DNA of 64,000 nt from VYFG01 sp965248685 (GCA_965248685.1 CBDFKC010000002.1:868001-932000); one strand, 5' to 3'; shown: positions 1-9,470, counted from the first letter of the stretch. The notes: a model not told the origin generated them from the letters alone. Numbers and translations: made by a program.

Positions 1-1095
1 ACTATTTACGTTGGGAGGAAGGTAACTGACCAACCTCCCGGTTGATGGCAAGAAATTTCGAAACGGACTTTCCGCATATATCCTGGATTCCATTGACCAC
101 CCATTGATCCCTACCTGTTGCTGGGTAATTGGCAGTTTTTCTCCCGCTGCCACCCTGATCATCAATTCAACCAAATCAATTCCAGTGATCATCTCGGTAA
201 CCGGGTGTTCTACCTGGAGCCGAGTATTCATTTCGAGAAAGTAAAAGTTACGCTGGGCGTCAACGATTAATTCAACGGTCCCTGCAGAACAATAATCAAC
301 CTCCTTTGCTAACGCCCTAGCCTGTTCACTCATCGCGGCTCTGGTGGCCTCGTCAATAAAAGGTGAAGGCGCTTCCTCTACCACTTTCTGGTGACGGCGC
401 TGTATGGAACATTCTCGTTCGTTCAGGGTTACGATGTTTCCGTGGGTGTCAGCAATGACCTGAATCTCAATATGGCGTGGCTGCTCAATAAATTTCTCTA
501 TAAATATTCTGCCATCACCAAAACTGGATATCGCCTCACTGGTAGCGCGCTCAAATCCTTCCCGGCATTCGTCCTGATCCCAGGCCACCCGCATGCCTTT
601 ACCACCCCCACCAGCACTGGCCTTAATCATCACCGGGTAGCCAATTCGATCAGCGATGGAGATCGCTTCGTTCGCATCCTTGACCACCTCAGTATGCCCG
701 GGGATTACATTGACACCTGCCTGCTCCGCCAGGAGTTTCGACGTGATTTTATCTCCCATGACTTCGATAGCACGGATGCCGGGGCCGATAAAAGCGATTC
801 CTGCCTGACTCAACGCTGTTGCAAACGCCGAATTCTCGGAGACAAATCCATACCCCGGGTGCACCGCTTCGGCACCGGTTTGAGTACAGGCTTCGATAAT
901 CTTGTCGCCAACCAAATAACTTTCAGAAGCAGCCGCTGGCCCAATATTTACCGCTTCATCTGCCAGCCTGACATGCAGCGAATTCTTGTCCGCGTCAGAG
1001 TATATAGCAACAGTGGCGATACCCATTCGCTTCGCCGTGTGGATAACCCTACAGGCAATTTCCCCCCGATTGGCGATCAATATTTTCTTAAACAT
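1..1095 (-). CDS. pccA: Propionyl/acyl-CoA carboxylase, biotin carboxylase (alpha) subunit, partial
   Basis: Translating the minus strand from the ATG at 1095 gives 365 residues with no stop before the window edge, so the C-terminal part (including any biotin-carrier domain) is missing. The start MFKKILIANRGEIACRV is the family hallmark. An ATP-grasp glycine loop (SAGGGGKGMR) and the active-site segment EMNTRLQVEHPVTE are visible. Such subunits carboxylate biotin with ATP and bicarbonate, and the partner carboxyltransferase then makes methylmalonyl-CoA from propionyl-CoA. It starts 9 bp after the pccB stop and follows the mutase gene, so a propionate/odd-chain/branched amino acid catabolic operon is likely. 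Methylcrotonyl- or geranyl-CoA carboxylase alpha subunits look similar; the mutase neighbour favours propionyl-CoA. Confidence 0.93.
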   Translation of the reverse strand, partial: MFKKILIANRGEIACRVIHTAKRMGIATVAIYSDADKNSLHVRLADEAVNIGPAAASESYLVGDKIIEACTQTGAEAVHPGYGFVSENSAFATALSQAGIAFIGPGIRAIEVMGDKITSKLLAEQAGVNVIPGHTEVVKDANEAISIADRIGYPVMIKASAGGGGKGMRVAWDQDECREGFERATSEAISSFGDGRIFIEKFIEQPRHIEIQVIADTHGNIVTLNERECSIQRRHQKVVEEAPSPFIDEATRAAMSEQARALAKEVDYCSAGTVELIVDAQRNFYFLEMNTRLQVEHPVTEMITGIDLVELMIRVAAGEKLPITQQQVGINGWSMESRIYAESPFRNFLPSTGRLVSYLPPNVNS

Positions 1096-1104
1096 AGTTT
1101 TTAA

Positions 1105-2637
1105 CTAAAGCGGTATGTTGCCGTGTTTTTTCCAGGGGTTCTGCAGGTCTTTCTCTGACAGCATAGCCAGAGACCGGCACACCCTCTTCCGTGTGTTTCG
1201 AGGAAAAATAACATCGTCGATGTATCCACGGCGACCTGCAACGAATGGGTTAGCAAATTTTTCCCGATATTCTTCGGTTCTTTGCGCCAGCTTTTCCGAG
1301 TCCTTTGCTTCTTCCCGAAATATAATTTCTACCGCTCCTTTGGGCCCCATTACTGCAATTTCGGCACTGGGCCAGGCGAGGTTTACATCACCTCTAAGAT
1401 GCTTCGACGCCATCACATCGTATGCACCACCATAGGCTTTGCGCGTAATAACGGTAACCTTAGGGACCGTGCATTCGGCATAGGCATACAGGAGTTTGGC
1501 TCCATGCTTAATAATTCCCCCATATTCCTGGGAAGTACCTGGCATAAACCCGGGAACATCTACCAGGGTAATTATCGGAATATTAAATGCATCACAAAAC
1601 CTGACGAATCGCGCGCCTTTAATTGACGAACTGATATCAAGGCATCCCGCCAATACCATCGGTTGATTGGCCACGATACCAACGGTTGATCCCTCCATTC
1701 GGGCAAATCCGATGATGATATTGCGCGCATAATTTGTCTGCAATTCAAAAAACTCCCCCTCGTCGACCAGTTTGGTGATCAACTCTTTCATATCATAGGG
1801 TTGATTGGGATTAGCGGGAACCAGAGTATCCAAAGAGGGCTCTTCTCTTGACTGATTATCATGAGTCTCACGATGAGGTGGCTTTTCGCCATTATTTGAC
1901 GGCAAATAATTGAAAAACCGTCTGGTCATCAACAACGCTTCGATATCATTCTCGAAACTGAGGTCGGCAACACCAGAGCGGGTTGTATGGGTACTTGCTC
2001 CACCCAAATCTTCTGCGCTCACGGTTTCATGGGTAACAGTCTTGACCACTTCCGGGCCAGTCACAAACATATAGGAACTGTCTTCCACCATAAAGATAAA
2101 GTCGGTAATAGCAGGGGAATAGACGGCTCCCCCGGCGCACGGACCCATAATCAGCGATATTTGTGGAATCACTCCAGATGCCATCACATTGCGCTGAAAT
2201 ACCTCGGCGTAACCACCTAACGATGCCACTCCCTCCTGAATTCTGGCCCCTCCTGAATCAGATATTCCAATTATCGGAGCACCTACCTTCATGGCATGGT
2301 CCATCGCCTTACAAATTTTTTCAGCATGGGCTTCGGATAGGGATCCACCAAAAACCGTAAAATCCTGACTATATACAAACACCAAACGGCCATTAATGGT
2401 GCCATATCCAATAACCACGCCGTCACCTGGAATAGCTTTATTCTGCATGTCAAAGTCAGTACAGCGATGCTCGACAAATATGTCCCACTCCTCGAAACTG
2501 CCGCCATCCAATAAGACATTGATACGCTCCCTAGCGGTTAATTTTCCTTTGGCGTGTTGCGCCTCAACCCGTTTGTCACCTCCTCCTTTGCTCGCCTGGG
2601 CGCGTTTATATTCAAGTTGTTGGATTATGTCTTGCAT
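1105..2637 (-). CDS. pccB: Propionyl-CoA carboxylase beta subunit (carboxyltransferase)
   Basis: This 510-residue protein has the two crotonase-like carboxyltransferase lobes of the AccD/PccB family. The N-terminal lobe contains DGVVIGYGTINGR, the GGSLSEAH segment, SDSGGARIQEG and MGPCAGGAVYSPA; the C-terminal lobe contains GFMPGTSQEYGGIIKHGAK and the KAYGGAYDVM oxyanion-hole segment. The length is normal for PccB. It transfers carboxyl from biotin to propionyl-CoA in the cytoplasm. It lies 118 bp downstream of the mutase gene and 9 bp upstream of the biotin carboxylase subunit, consistent with cotranscription. Substrate assignment rests on the adjacent methylmalonyl-CoA mutase. Confidence 0.95.
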   Translation of the reverse strand: MQDIIQQLEYKRAQASKGGGDKRVEAQHAKGKLTARERINVLLDGGSFEEWDIFVEHRCTDFDMQNKAIPGDGVVIGYGTINGRLVFVYSQDFTVFGGSLSEAHAEKICKAMDHAMKVGAPIIGISDSGGARIQEGVASLGGYAEVFQRNVMASGVIPQISLIMGPCAGGAVYSPAITDFIFMVEDSSYMFVTGPEVVKTVTHETVSAEDLGGASTHTTRSGVADLSFENDIEALLMTRRFFNYLPSNNGEKPPHRETHDNQSREEPSLDTLVPANPNQPYDMKELITKLVDEGEFFELQTNYARNIIIGFARMEGSTVGIVANQPMVLAGCLDISSSIKGARFVRFCDAFNIPIITLVDVPGFMPGTSQEYGGIIKHGAKLLYAYAECTVPKVTVITRKAYGGAYDVMASKHLRGDVNLAWPSAEIAVMGPKGAVEIIFREEAKDSEKLAQRTEEYREKFANPFVAGRRGYIDDVIFPRNTRKRVCRSLAMLSEKDLQNPWKKHGNIPL

Positions 2638-2755
2638 AGTGGGGCGTCAGGCGTTGGAAATTAGATTTGAAATGACGTTTATACTGCGCTGCACGCAGAC
2701 AGCGACCAGATTGTTATACCCTGTAGATACAGACAGCGGGGATCATCATCTATTA

Positions 2756-4897
2756 TCAGGCTGCTGATTGGAGTATATCAATGATTTCGGCGGCGGCCCC
2801 GGGAATATTTGTACCCGGACCGTAGATTGCGGAAACACCATAATCCAGTAACTCCTGATAATCTCCTGGCGGTATGACGCCACCGCAGATAACAATAATA
2901 TCGTCCGCTTCATGACGTTTTAACGCGTCTATTACTGCAGGCACCAGGGTACGGTGCCCGGCGGCCTGGGTAGAAATGCCAATGATATGAACATCGTTTT
3001 CAATTGCCTGGAGAGCTGCTTCCTGGGGAGTTTGAAACAATGGCCCAATATCAACGTCAAATCCCATATCAGCAAACGATGTTGCAATAATTTTTGCCCC
3101 TCGATCATGCCCGTCCTGGCCCAGCTTTACGACTAACATACGTGGCCGTCTGCCTTCATTCTCAGCAAACTGCGCTATTCGTTGCTGTAATTTATCAAAT
3201 GATTCGTCACCCTCATACATAGCGCTGTATACCCCACCAATTGACCGTGAGACAGCCTGGTGGCGTCCAAAAACCTGCTCCAGACTGTCGGAAATTTCAC
3301 CAACGGTTGCTCTTGCCCGGGCTGCATCCACAGCGGCTGCGAGGAGATTGCCGTTTCCACTTTCAGCCTGCCGCGCAAGGCGCACTAATGCCTGCTCACA
3401 ACGCTCCGAATCTCGATCTCGCCGAATTTTATTTAGTCTGGAGATTTGGGCCTCCCGAACCTCATTGTTATCGACCACCAGAATATCAACCTGCTCTTCC
3501 TGATCCCGCTGAAACCGATTGACCCCAACAATTATTTCATCACACCGGTCAATGTTTGCTTGTTTCCTGGCTGCCGCTTCCTCGATGCGTAATTTCGGTA
3601 CGCCCTCCTCAACAGCGCTGGTCATTCCACCCAACTCGTCGATTTCACAAATCACCTTTCTGGCTTCAATAATCAAACTATCGGTCAAACTTTCGATATA
3701 GTATGACCCGGCCATGGGATCTACAACCTTGGTAAATCCTGCCTCATGTTGCAGTATTAATTGGGTGTTACGGGCTATCCGGGCCGAGTTTTCCGTTGGC
3801 AAAGCCAATGCTTCATCAAAAGAATTAGTATGCAACGACTGAGTCCCCCCAAGGACCGCAGCCATGGCTTCTATGGTGGTTCGAATGATGTTGTTATACG
3901 GATCCAGGCTGGTCAGACTAACGCCAGACGTTTGACAGTGGGTACGCAACATCAAGCTACGTGAATCCTTTGGTGAGAATCGGGATTGCATGAGTTCAGC
4001 CCACAATGTTCGGGCAGCTCTTAGTTTTGCAATCTCCATAAAGAAATTCATTCCTATGCCGAAAAAGAATGAAAGCCTCGGGGCAAAATCGTCAACTTCG
4101 AGCCCCGCATCTATCGCCGTCTTTACGTATTCCAGACCATCGGCCAGGGTATAGGCCAGTTCCTGCACGATGGTGGCACCGGCTTCCTGCATGTGATAGC
4201 CGGAAATCGATATGGGATTAAACCGCGGTAGGTGCTCTGCGGTATACGCAATAATATCGGATACGATTCGCATTGATGGCGCGGGTGGATAAATATAGGT
4301 ATTGCGCACCATAAACTCTTTAAGAATATCGTTTTGCAGTGTTCCAGACAGCTGCTCCGAAGAGACCCCCTGCTCTTCGGCAGACACGATAAACATAGCC
4401 ATTATCGGTAAAACTGCACCATTCATGGTCATTGACACAGACATCTTGTCCAGGGGTATTTGGTCAAACAGGATTTTCATGTCTTCCACAGAGTCAATTG
4501 CTACTCCAGCCTTACCTACGTCCCCTTCAACCCTGACATGATCGGAGTCGTATCCACGGTGGGTTGCGAGGTCGAAGGCAATCGACAGCCCGGCCTGGCC
4601 TGCTTCCAGGTTTTTACGGTAGAAAGCATTGGATGCTTCAGCAGTCGAAAATCCGGCGTACTGACGAATGGTCCAGGGTCTGCCAGCATACATTGACGCT
4701 TTGGGCCCTCTGGTGAATGGGGGAAAACCCGGAAAGCTCTCAATTAACTCCAATTTCTCCAGGTCTTCAGCGGTATATAAGGGTTTGACGGGAATGCCCT
4801 CTGGCGTATGCCAAACCATGTCATCGGCTGCTTGCCCCCGAGTTTCCGTGGACACGAGGCACTGCCAATCCGGTAGATCACCGCTGGTTTTCTTCAT
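2756..4897 (-). CDS. scpA: Methylmalonyl-CoA mutase, single-chain catalytic subunit
   Basis: The 713-residue protein has the full architecture of catalytic methylmalonyl-CoA mutase. The N-terminal TIM barrel carries FPGFPPFTRGP, RPWTIRQYAGFSTA and FDLATHRGYDSDH; the C-terminal B12-binding domain carries the DxHxxG cobalamin motif (GQDGHDRGAKI) and the CGGVIPPGDY segment. It isomerises methylmalonyl-CoA to succinyl-CoA using adenosylcobalamin, feeding propionyl-CoA carbon into the TCA cycle. No epimerase or MeaB/ArgK-type chaperone gene is seen next to it. The ATG has no strong Shine-Dalgarno, but the N-terminal residues and size fit the family. Confidence 0.96.
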   Translation of the reverse strand: MKKTSGDLPDWQCLVSTETRGQAADDMVWHTPEGIPVKPLYTAEDLEKLELIESFPGFPPFTRGPKASMYAGRPWTIRQYAGFSTAEASNAFYRKNLEAGQAGLSIAFDLATHRGYDSDHVRVEGDVGKAGVAIDSVEDMKILFDQIPLDKMSVSMTMNGAVLPIMAMFIVSAEEQGVSSEQLSGTLQNDILKEFMVRNTYIYPPAPSMRIVSDIIAYTAEHLPRFNPISISGYHMQEAGATIVQELAYTLADGLEYVKTAIDAGLEVDDFAPRLSFFFGIGMNFFMEIAKLRAARTLWAELMQSRFSPKDSRSLMLRTHCQTSGVSLTSLDPYNNIIRTTIEAMAAVLGGTQSLHTNSFDEALALPTENSARIARNTQLILQHEAGFTKVVDPMAGSYYIESLTDSLIIEARKVICEIDELGGMTSAVEEGVPKLRIEEAAARKQANIDRCDEIIVGVNRFQRDQEEQVDILVVDNNEVREAQISRLNKIRRDRDSERCEQALVRLARQAESGNGNLLAAAVDAARARATVGEISDSLEQVFGRHQAVSRSIGGVYSAMYEGDESFDKLQQRIAQFAENEGRRPRMLVVKLGQDGHDRGAKIIATSFADMGFDVDIGPLFQTPQEAALQAIENDVHIIGISTQAAGHRTLVPAVIDALKRHEADDIIVICGGVIPPGDYQELLDYGVSAIYGPGTNIPGAAAEIIDILQSAA

Positions 4898-4923
4898 TCA
4901 GTTTTGATTATTCATTGAAAAAG

Positions 4924-4929
4924 ATTATA
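4924..4929 (-). promoter_or_regulatory. Candidate -10 box for the mutase-pcc operon
   Basis: On the minus strand a perfect TATAAT lies 27 bp upstream of the mutase ATG. The hexamer 17 bp further upstream (CCAACA) is a poor -35 match, so this is a tentative sigma-70 promoter with a short leader. Confidence 0.3.
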
Positions 4930-5130
4930 GTACCTGAAACGCCAAATGTTGGGTAGCAGTCTGGCCACTCAACCCCAAGAGTGCTATGGGATTCCATAGA
5001 TTTTACCCGGGCTGAACCTTTTCGGTTAGAGTCGGTCAAATCGGGAATTGCGAACCAGTTAAGGACATGCAATTAGATGTTGAAAACGACCTGATGACCA
5101 AGATTAGTAATTACAACCGTAGGAAATAAA

Positions 5131-5712
5131 ATGAAAAACGTAGCGAAACTAATAACCCTGTTTGTAACCGTAATTTGGGCTAGCAGTAGCTATGCAGCCA
5201 GCTGTAAAGCGCCTAAACCCGCCGACCAAATGACCATCGATGATTTAAAAACCCTATACGAATGTATTCGCCCAGACCTGGTTGCTGGATATCAGAAAAA
5301 AGGGCATGCCATTGCCATGGCCTATACCGAGTGGCAATCGGCTTCCACCGCGCCCCAGGCACCTGGGATGCACAGTGGTCAGTATTTAACTACGATCGTT
5401 AATCCTGTTGGATATGACCAGTATGTAAAACATTCAACTGATGGCACGGAAATGCCAGTTGGCACCGTAATTGCCAAAGAGGCCTTTAAAATCAAGAAGA
5501 AAGGTAAGGTCGCAAAAGGCCCATTACTATTTATGGAAAAGGTCGGCAAAGACGTGGCGCCTGATACCGGCGGCTGGAAATACAGTGGCATCAAACCCAA
5601 CGGCAAGAAACTTAAGGTAGATGCCAAAGGATTCTGTCATGCCTGCCACCAGGCGTGGCCGGGACAAGATTTTCTAGGGCTGCCGGTACCCGCAGTCCGG
5701 ATTGGGAGCTAG
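5131..5712 (+). CDS. Secreted P460-like c-type cytochrome
   Basis: This 193-residue protein starts with a signal peptide (MKNVAKLITLFVTVIWASSSYA, cleavage near residue 22) and is therefore periplasmic. The body resembles the cytochrome P460 family: a beta-rich region with a central PVGTVIAKEAFK segment (typical 'G..I.KE.F') and a single C-terminal haem-binding CHACH (CxxCH) motif followed by a conserved tryptophan-containing tail. P460-type cytochromes oxidise or bind small nitrogen compounds, but many family members have unknown substrates. AGGAAA precedes the ATG at good spacing. It is monocistronic, with its own terminator downstream, and lies divergent from the mutase operon. The exact function is not deducible. 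Confidence 0.8.
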   Translation: MKNVAKLITLFVTVIWASSSYAASCKAPKPADQMTIDDLKTLYECIRPDLVAGYQKKGHAIAMAYTEWQSASTAPQAPGMHSGQYLTTIVNPVGYDQYVKHSTDGTEMPVGTVIAKEAFKIKKKGKVAKGPLLFMEKVGKDVAPDTGGWKYSGIKPNGKKLKVDAKGFCHACHQAWPGQDFLGLPVPAVRIGS

Positions 5713-5824
5713 GGACACAAATGTCTCTGCAAACGTGTCGAACAATATCGCGCAGTGAATGGATTAAGCCAAGTTTAACCAAATCACCCAGAACTTCTAT
5801 ACCTCTGAAGTAGGGAATTAGCCC

Positions 5825-5865
5825 CCTGAATGGCGGACCGCATATTCGTCATTCAGGCTTTTTTT
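5825..5865 (+). terminator. Rho-independent terminator of the P460-like gene
   Basis: An 8-bp perfect stem (CCTGAATG at 5825-5832 with CATTCAGG at 5850-5857) is followed by a run of seven T (5859-5865). The run is on the plus side only, so it serves the upstream cytochrome gene. Confidence 0.8.
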
Positions 5866-5885
5866 ACCCGCCAATTAATTTCTGA

Positions 5886-7835
5886 CTAAACCGGATTCAG
5901 TGATTGCTCCACTGCCTGGCAAATCTCCCTGCATAGTTCCAGACGTTGCCCAAACGACATTGACTCTGATTCGAGCCGTTCAAGTATGACATACAAATCC
6001 ATGAATTCCATTACCCACATGGACGATTGAAGTTTATGGGCCTGAAATATGAATTGCTTTTCGTCCTGAGTATGTAAGGCAATAAGCAGGTCCCGTAAAT
6101 ACAGCGGAACATGTGATTTAAATATTTGCAGCATTTCCTCGCTTATATCATCACTTAATTTTTCGTCAACCTTTACCAATCCTTTTTCCTCTGATTTATC
6201 CAATATCGCGATGATTCGATCAGTCAGCGATGTCGGGGAGTATGGCTTCGCCATGACATCATCTGCACCGATGGATAAATAACGTGCACGATCCTGTTCG
6301 CCGGATTGACCACTAAAACAAATTATTGGAATCTGGTTAAGCGGAAACAACAAGTCTTTACGAATTCGTTCAATGGCTTCATCTCCCCGCATTTCTGGCA
6401 TATGGATATCCATAAGGATCAGATCTACTGGTTCTGTCATCAATCCCTGTATTGCGGCTGCCCCATTCTCCGTAACAATAACGTTGCATCCGTGGGAATC
6501 AAGTATTTCACTGACGTATTGCTGATTGAGTGCACTATCCTCGGCAACGAGAATTGACTTTCCAGTGAGCCCAGCGGTACTTTGACTAGATTCAGATTCT
6601 CGATCGAACTTTATCGCTTTAGCATCTGTTTTCATAAATGGCAGCCATACGCTAAACACTGATCCATTGCCCGGTTCGCTGGATAATTCAATACGTCCTC
6701 GCATTGCCTGCACCAGCTGTTGGACGATAGCCAGACCAAGCCCAATTCCATTGTGGTTGCTTCCGTCTCCCGGCTGGGACTGACTGAAATTCCGGAAAAT
6801 CTCCTGATGCTGATCTTTCGGTATTCCACGCCCACTGTCGGCAACCCTGAACCCAACAATATCGCTACTCTCGGTTGATTCTCCGGGTATCACACTTATT
6901 TTGACATAACCACTGTCGGTAAATTTAATCGCATTGGTTAAAAGATTCAGCAATATTTGTCCGAGACGGATTTGGTCTCCAATTACAAATTTGGGATGAC
7001 TTGCTTCAATTTCGAGATTCAGCGGCAGTCCTTTTTCATTTGCCAGTCCGCGTGACAGCTCCACAACATCTCGAACCACCGTATCCAAATTGAATTTGGT
7101 TTCAACTAACTGGTACTTACCGGACTCAATTTTGGCCAGATCCAGGATATCATTGAGCAAAACTGACAAGGTTTTTCCGGCGGTTTGAATTTTCCCAATA
7201 TGCTCAGTTTGGCTGGCGTCCATTTGGGATTGTTCCAGCAGCGAGGCAAATCCAAGCAACGCATTCAATGGCGTTCGAATTTCGTGACTCATTTTGGCAA
7301 GAAATTCAGTCTTGGTTTGTGCTGCAGCTTCTGCAACCTGCTTTAAAATCAACAACTGTTGGTTTTGACGTTCCAGCTGATGCCGCATGATATCTGCTTC
7401 ATTGCGTTGCTGGCTCAGTTGATTGATAGCGCGATAACGTTCGGATTCATTTTCGATAATCATACGATATCCGCTATCCTGGTCACGTTGGATCGTAGAA
7501 TCGATAATGTAATGTTGTCCATTCACATCCAAATGAATTCCTTCAAATTTTAGACTTTCACCAGGTTCCATGGTTTCTATTGCGCCGAACAAAAACGCAC
7601 AGTGATCAAATACACTGGCTCCTACGGTAAAGTTATCCTGCAAAAATCCGACACTCCGGGCGAGGAGAATTCCGTCAGGATCAAACTGACAAGTCAGGGT
7701 TGTGTTTTTCCTTGTTTCCAAATCCACAACATTCCAATTAATTTGAGTCCCGTAACACCCTTCTTCCGAGTTCAACAAAAGCCTCAGCAACATTCTGGTC
7801 ATCTTTTGCGCTGGTGACAACATCGACGGGAACAC
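5886..7835 (-). CDS. Hybrid sensor histidine kinase with receiver and Hpt domains
   Basis: Domains in order (numbering from the upstream ATG): a PAS-like region (about 35-130); a coiled segment (135-175); HisKA with phospho-acceptor His184 in MSHEIRTPLN; an HATPase domain with N box (NLLTNAIKF), DSGRGIP and GIGLGLAI; a receiver domain with phospho-acceptor Asp476 (LILMDIHMP) and conserved Lys (MAKPY); and a C-terminal Hpt-type region with His600 in AHKLQSS. There is no transmembrane segment, so it is a cytosolic phosphorelay kinase. The ATG at 7835 would overlap the GTPase gene by 98 bp; a GTG at 7727, just after the GTPase stop, is an alternative start that keeps all recognised domains. It is the last gene of the GTPase operon, which suggests input from that GTPase (inference). 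No DNA-binding output partner is adjacent. Confidence 0.9.
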   Translation of the reverse strand: MFPSMLSPAQKMTRMLLRLLLNSEEGCYGTQINWNVVDLETRKNTTLTCQFDPDGILLARSVGFLQDNFTVGASVFDHCAFLFGAIETMEPGESLKFEGIHLDVNGQHYIIDSTIQRDQDSGYRMIIENESERYRAINQLSQQRNEADIMRHQLERQNQQLLILKQVAEAAAQTKTEFLAKMSHEIRTPLNALLGFASLLEQSQMDASQTEHIGKIQTAGKTLSVLLNDILDLAKIESGKYQLVETKFNLDTVVRDVVELSRGLANEKGLPLNLEIEASHPKFVIGDQIRLGQILLNLLTNAIKFTDSGYVKISVIPGESTESSDIVGFRVADSGRGIPKDQHQEIFRNFSQSQPGDGSNHNGIGLGLAIVQQLVQAMRGRIELSSEPGNGSVFSVWLPFMKTDAKAIKFDRESESSQSTAGLTGKSILVAEDSALNQQYVSEILDSHGCNVIVTENGAAAIQGLMTEPVDLILMDIHMPEMRGDEAIERIRKDLLFPLNQIPIICFSGQSGEQDRARYLSIGADDVMAKPYSPTSLTDRIIAILDKSEEKGLVKVDEKLSDDISEEMLQIFKSHVPLYLRDLLIALHTQDEKQFIFQAHKLQSSMWVMEFMDLYVILERLESESMSFGQRLELCREICQAVEQSLNPV

Positions 7836-8250
7836 CGACCTTGGCTAAAACGTGTCCAATTTGCTCCTTGCTACAAAGATCAGATTTATTTGCGACCACA
7901 ATTATTTGATCTGTGGGATTGGATAATCCTGACATCGCATTTACTTTTGCAAGGCGTTGGTTAAGTCTTGCCCAGGTTTCCTGCCGGGTTAAATCGAACA
8001 CATAAATCAGTGCACTACATCCACGATAATATGAAGCCGGCACCTCAGCCATCTCCCGGGTACCGGCAATATCCCAGATCAAGAACTTGACATTTTTTCC
8101 GTCTACCTCCAACTCCTTTTTACAGATAACTACGCCAATCGTACTCTTATACTCGTCAGAAAACCGATTATGAACAAATCGATCGACCAGTGAAGATTTA
8201 CCAACGCCAAAGTCGCCTACCAGTAATATTTTTCGCTGGACTGGTTCCAC
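7738..8250 (-). CDS. Ras/Rab-like small GTPase
   Basis: The 170-residue protein is almost only a Ras-superfamily G domain. G1 is GDFGVGKSS (residues 12-20), G3 is WDIAGT, G4 is NKSD and G5 is TSAK. The switch region YKSTIGVVICKKEL resembles the Rab effector loop. Residues after the G3 motif read GTREMAEVPASYYRG, so the usual catalytic Gln of Ras/Rab (GQE) is replaced (GTR), which predicts slow intrinsic hydrolysis (inference). Its stop is directly followed by the kinase, and its start abuts the stop of the roadblock-like gene (8251). Bacterial Ras-like GTPases such as MglA are commonly encoded beside roadblock/LC7 partners; that is the likely arrangement here. Confidence 0.9.
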   Translation of the reverse strand: MEPVQRKILLVGDFGVGKSSLVDRFVHNRFSDEYKSTIGVVICKKELEVDGKNVKFLIWDIAGTREMAEVPASYYRGCSALIYVFDLTRQETWARLNQRLAKVNAMSGLSNPTDQIIVVANKSDLCSKEQIGHVLAKVGVPVDVVTSAKDDQNVAEAFVELGRRVLRDSN

Positions 8251-9075
8251 TTATCTGTTCTCGTTTACTCGGTGAAAGTGGTGTTCCAGCAATTTTTGCA
8301 TGGAATACCTATCGGTCCTATTCTGCTGATCCTCAGCGATTTTAACGGCGAAGCCCAACACTGCATCATTCAAGCGGTCCTTGAACTCCTGATTTAGCAC
8401 ACCCGAAACCGCGACCACCACATAAAACGACTTAAAGCTCTGCAGGTACAGCGTAAACGTTTCGTATTCAATATATTCAAGATCCTGGTCAGATTTGGCA
8501 TAAGCGTCTTCGACAAATCCCTTAATCGCAGTTAGCATACCGGCAATTACATCTGAATCGGCATTTTCCCCTACCGAATGACTGGCCAGCAGGATACCGG
8601 AGTCGTTCTCAATCACCATAATTTCCTCGAGTACCGGTGGCAACAAACCCTGGACCAATACTTCAGAATGGCTTACGCCCTTGCTCCCGTATCGCATCCT
8701 TTGCCAAACGCCCTTGAAGGAAAACATCTGGCGCATACGCAGGTCAATGGACTCTGATAACTTGGCAATTTCTTTCTGGATATATTTCTTAATCAATTTA
8801 CCCATAATAGGGTAAATCGCTTCAACCACCTCGTCCTGAGATTCCTTTATCTGAACTTTTAACGTTGCCGTAATTATCGGGCCGAATTGTTCCGGAAACT
8901 CACTTTGCAACTCTTCAATCCGTTGTTCAATTATGGGAATCACCTGGTTGGTGAATCGCTCATTATCCTTAAGCTCCTGATCAATTTCATTGAACTTCTG
9001 TATCTCTTCGCGAAATAACAAATCCTTGAGTTTACTGAGGTGATCTACCTCAGGGTCGGACGGCTGAGAGGACAC
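8251..9075 (-). CDS. Coiled-coil protein with roadblock-like sensory domain
   Basis: The protein has 274 residues and no signal peptide or membrane segment. Residues 10-130 are helical and charged (LKDLLFREEIQKF, then IYPIMGKLIKKYIQKEI), followed by a WQRMRYGSKG motif. Residues about 140-255 form an alpha/beta unit containing EEIMVIENDSGILLASHS, resembling a roadblock/longin-like fold. From memory, the same N-terminal and middle regions occur ahead of OmpA domains in some proteobacterial OmpA-family proteins; the OmpA part is absent here. It sits between a short coiled-coil gene and the Ras-like GTPase, so it may act as a GTPase regulator or effector (inference). Confidence 0.7.
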   Translation of the reverse strand: MSSQPSDPEVDHLSKLKDLLFREEIQKFNEIDQELKDNERFTNQVIPIIEQRIEELQSEFPEQFGPIITATLKVQIKESQDEVVEAIYPIMGKLIKKYIQKEIAKLSESIDLRMRQMFSFKGVWQRMRYGSKGVSHSEVLVQGLLPPVLEEIMVIENDSGILLASHSVGENADSDVIAGMLTAIKGFVEDAYAKSDQDLEYIEYETFTLYLQSFKSFYVVVAVSGVLNQEFKDRLNDAVLGFAVKIAEDQQNRTDRYSMQKLLEHHFHRVNENR

Positions 9076-9104
9076 GATAAGTTTTGAAAACTGAGCGACG
9101 AAAA

Positions 9105-9470
9105 CTACTTCTGCAGCGTTTCAGCGATCAATGCAAGTGCCCGCCCTACTTCTTGTCGATTTACGACGATCTCACTGCTAATACCCTCAAGGCGTTCAAT
9201 GTTCTGATCAAGGGATTGGCTGACTTCTTTTATCGACTGATTAAATCTGTACTCCAAAGCGTCCAGCTTTTCGTTTATTGCGGTCGACTCGTTGGAGAGT
9301 TTTTCCTGGTACAACTGTTGACCTTGTGTAATTTGTTCGCGAATTCGACTAAATTCATTTTGATATTCCGTCATGTTTTCGCCAAATATCAAATCCCTGA
9401 CAGCGCTCAATCGTTCCCGCTCATTCATCTCTATTCCAGATTTATCTGAAGAAGAATTTGTTTTACCCAT
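9105..9470 (-). CDS. Small coiled-coil protein, first gene of GTPase operon
   Basis: A 121-residue hydrophilic protein without signal peptide, dominated by a predicted coiled coil (residues about 35-115). Its N-terminal segment (RERLSAVRDLIFGENMTEY) matches the N-terminal segment of the next gene (LSKLKDLLFREEIQKF), so the two share a short homologous module. It begins the minus-strand operon and is followed after 29 bp by the roadblock-like gene. The function is unknown; a scaffold or partner of the neighbouring protein is plausible. The conserved pairing and size make it a real gene rather than a chance frame. Confidence 0.65.
   Translation of the reverse strand: MGKTNSSSDKSGIEMNERERLSAVRDLIFGENMTEYQNEFSRIREQITQGQQLYQEKLSNESTAINEKLDALEYRFNQSIKEVSQSLDQNIERLEGISSEIVVNRQEVGRALALIAETLQK

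Noticed and set aside
391..1104. 237-codon plus-strand frame opposite pccA
   Set aside because: It lies entirely antisense to a clear biotin carboxylase reading frame and has no protein-like features.
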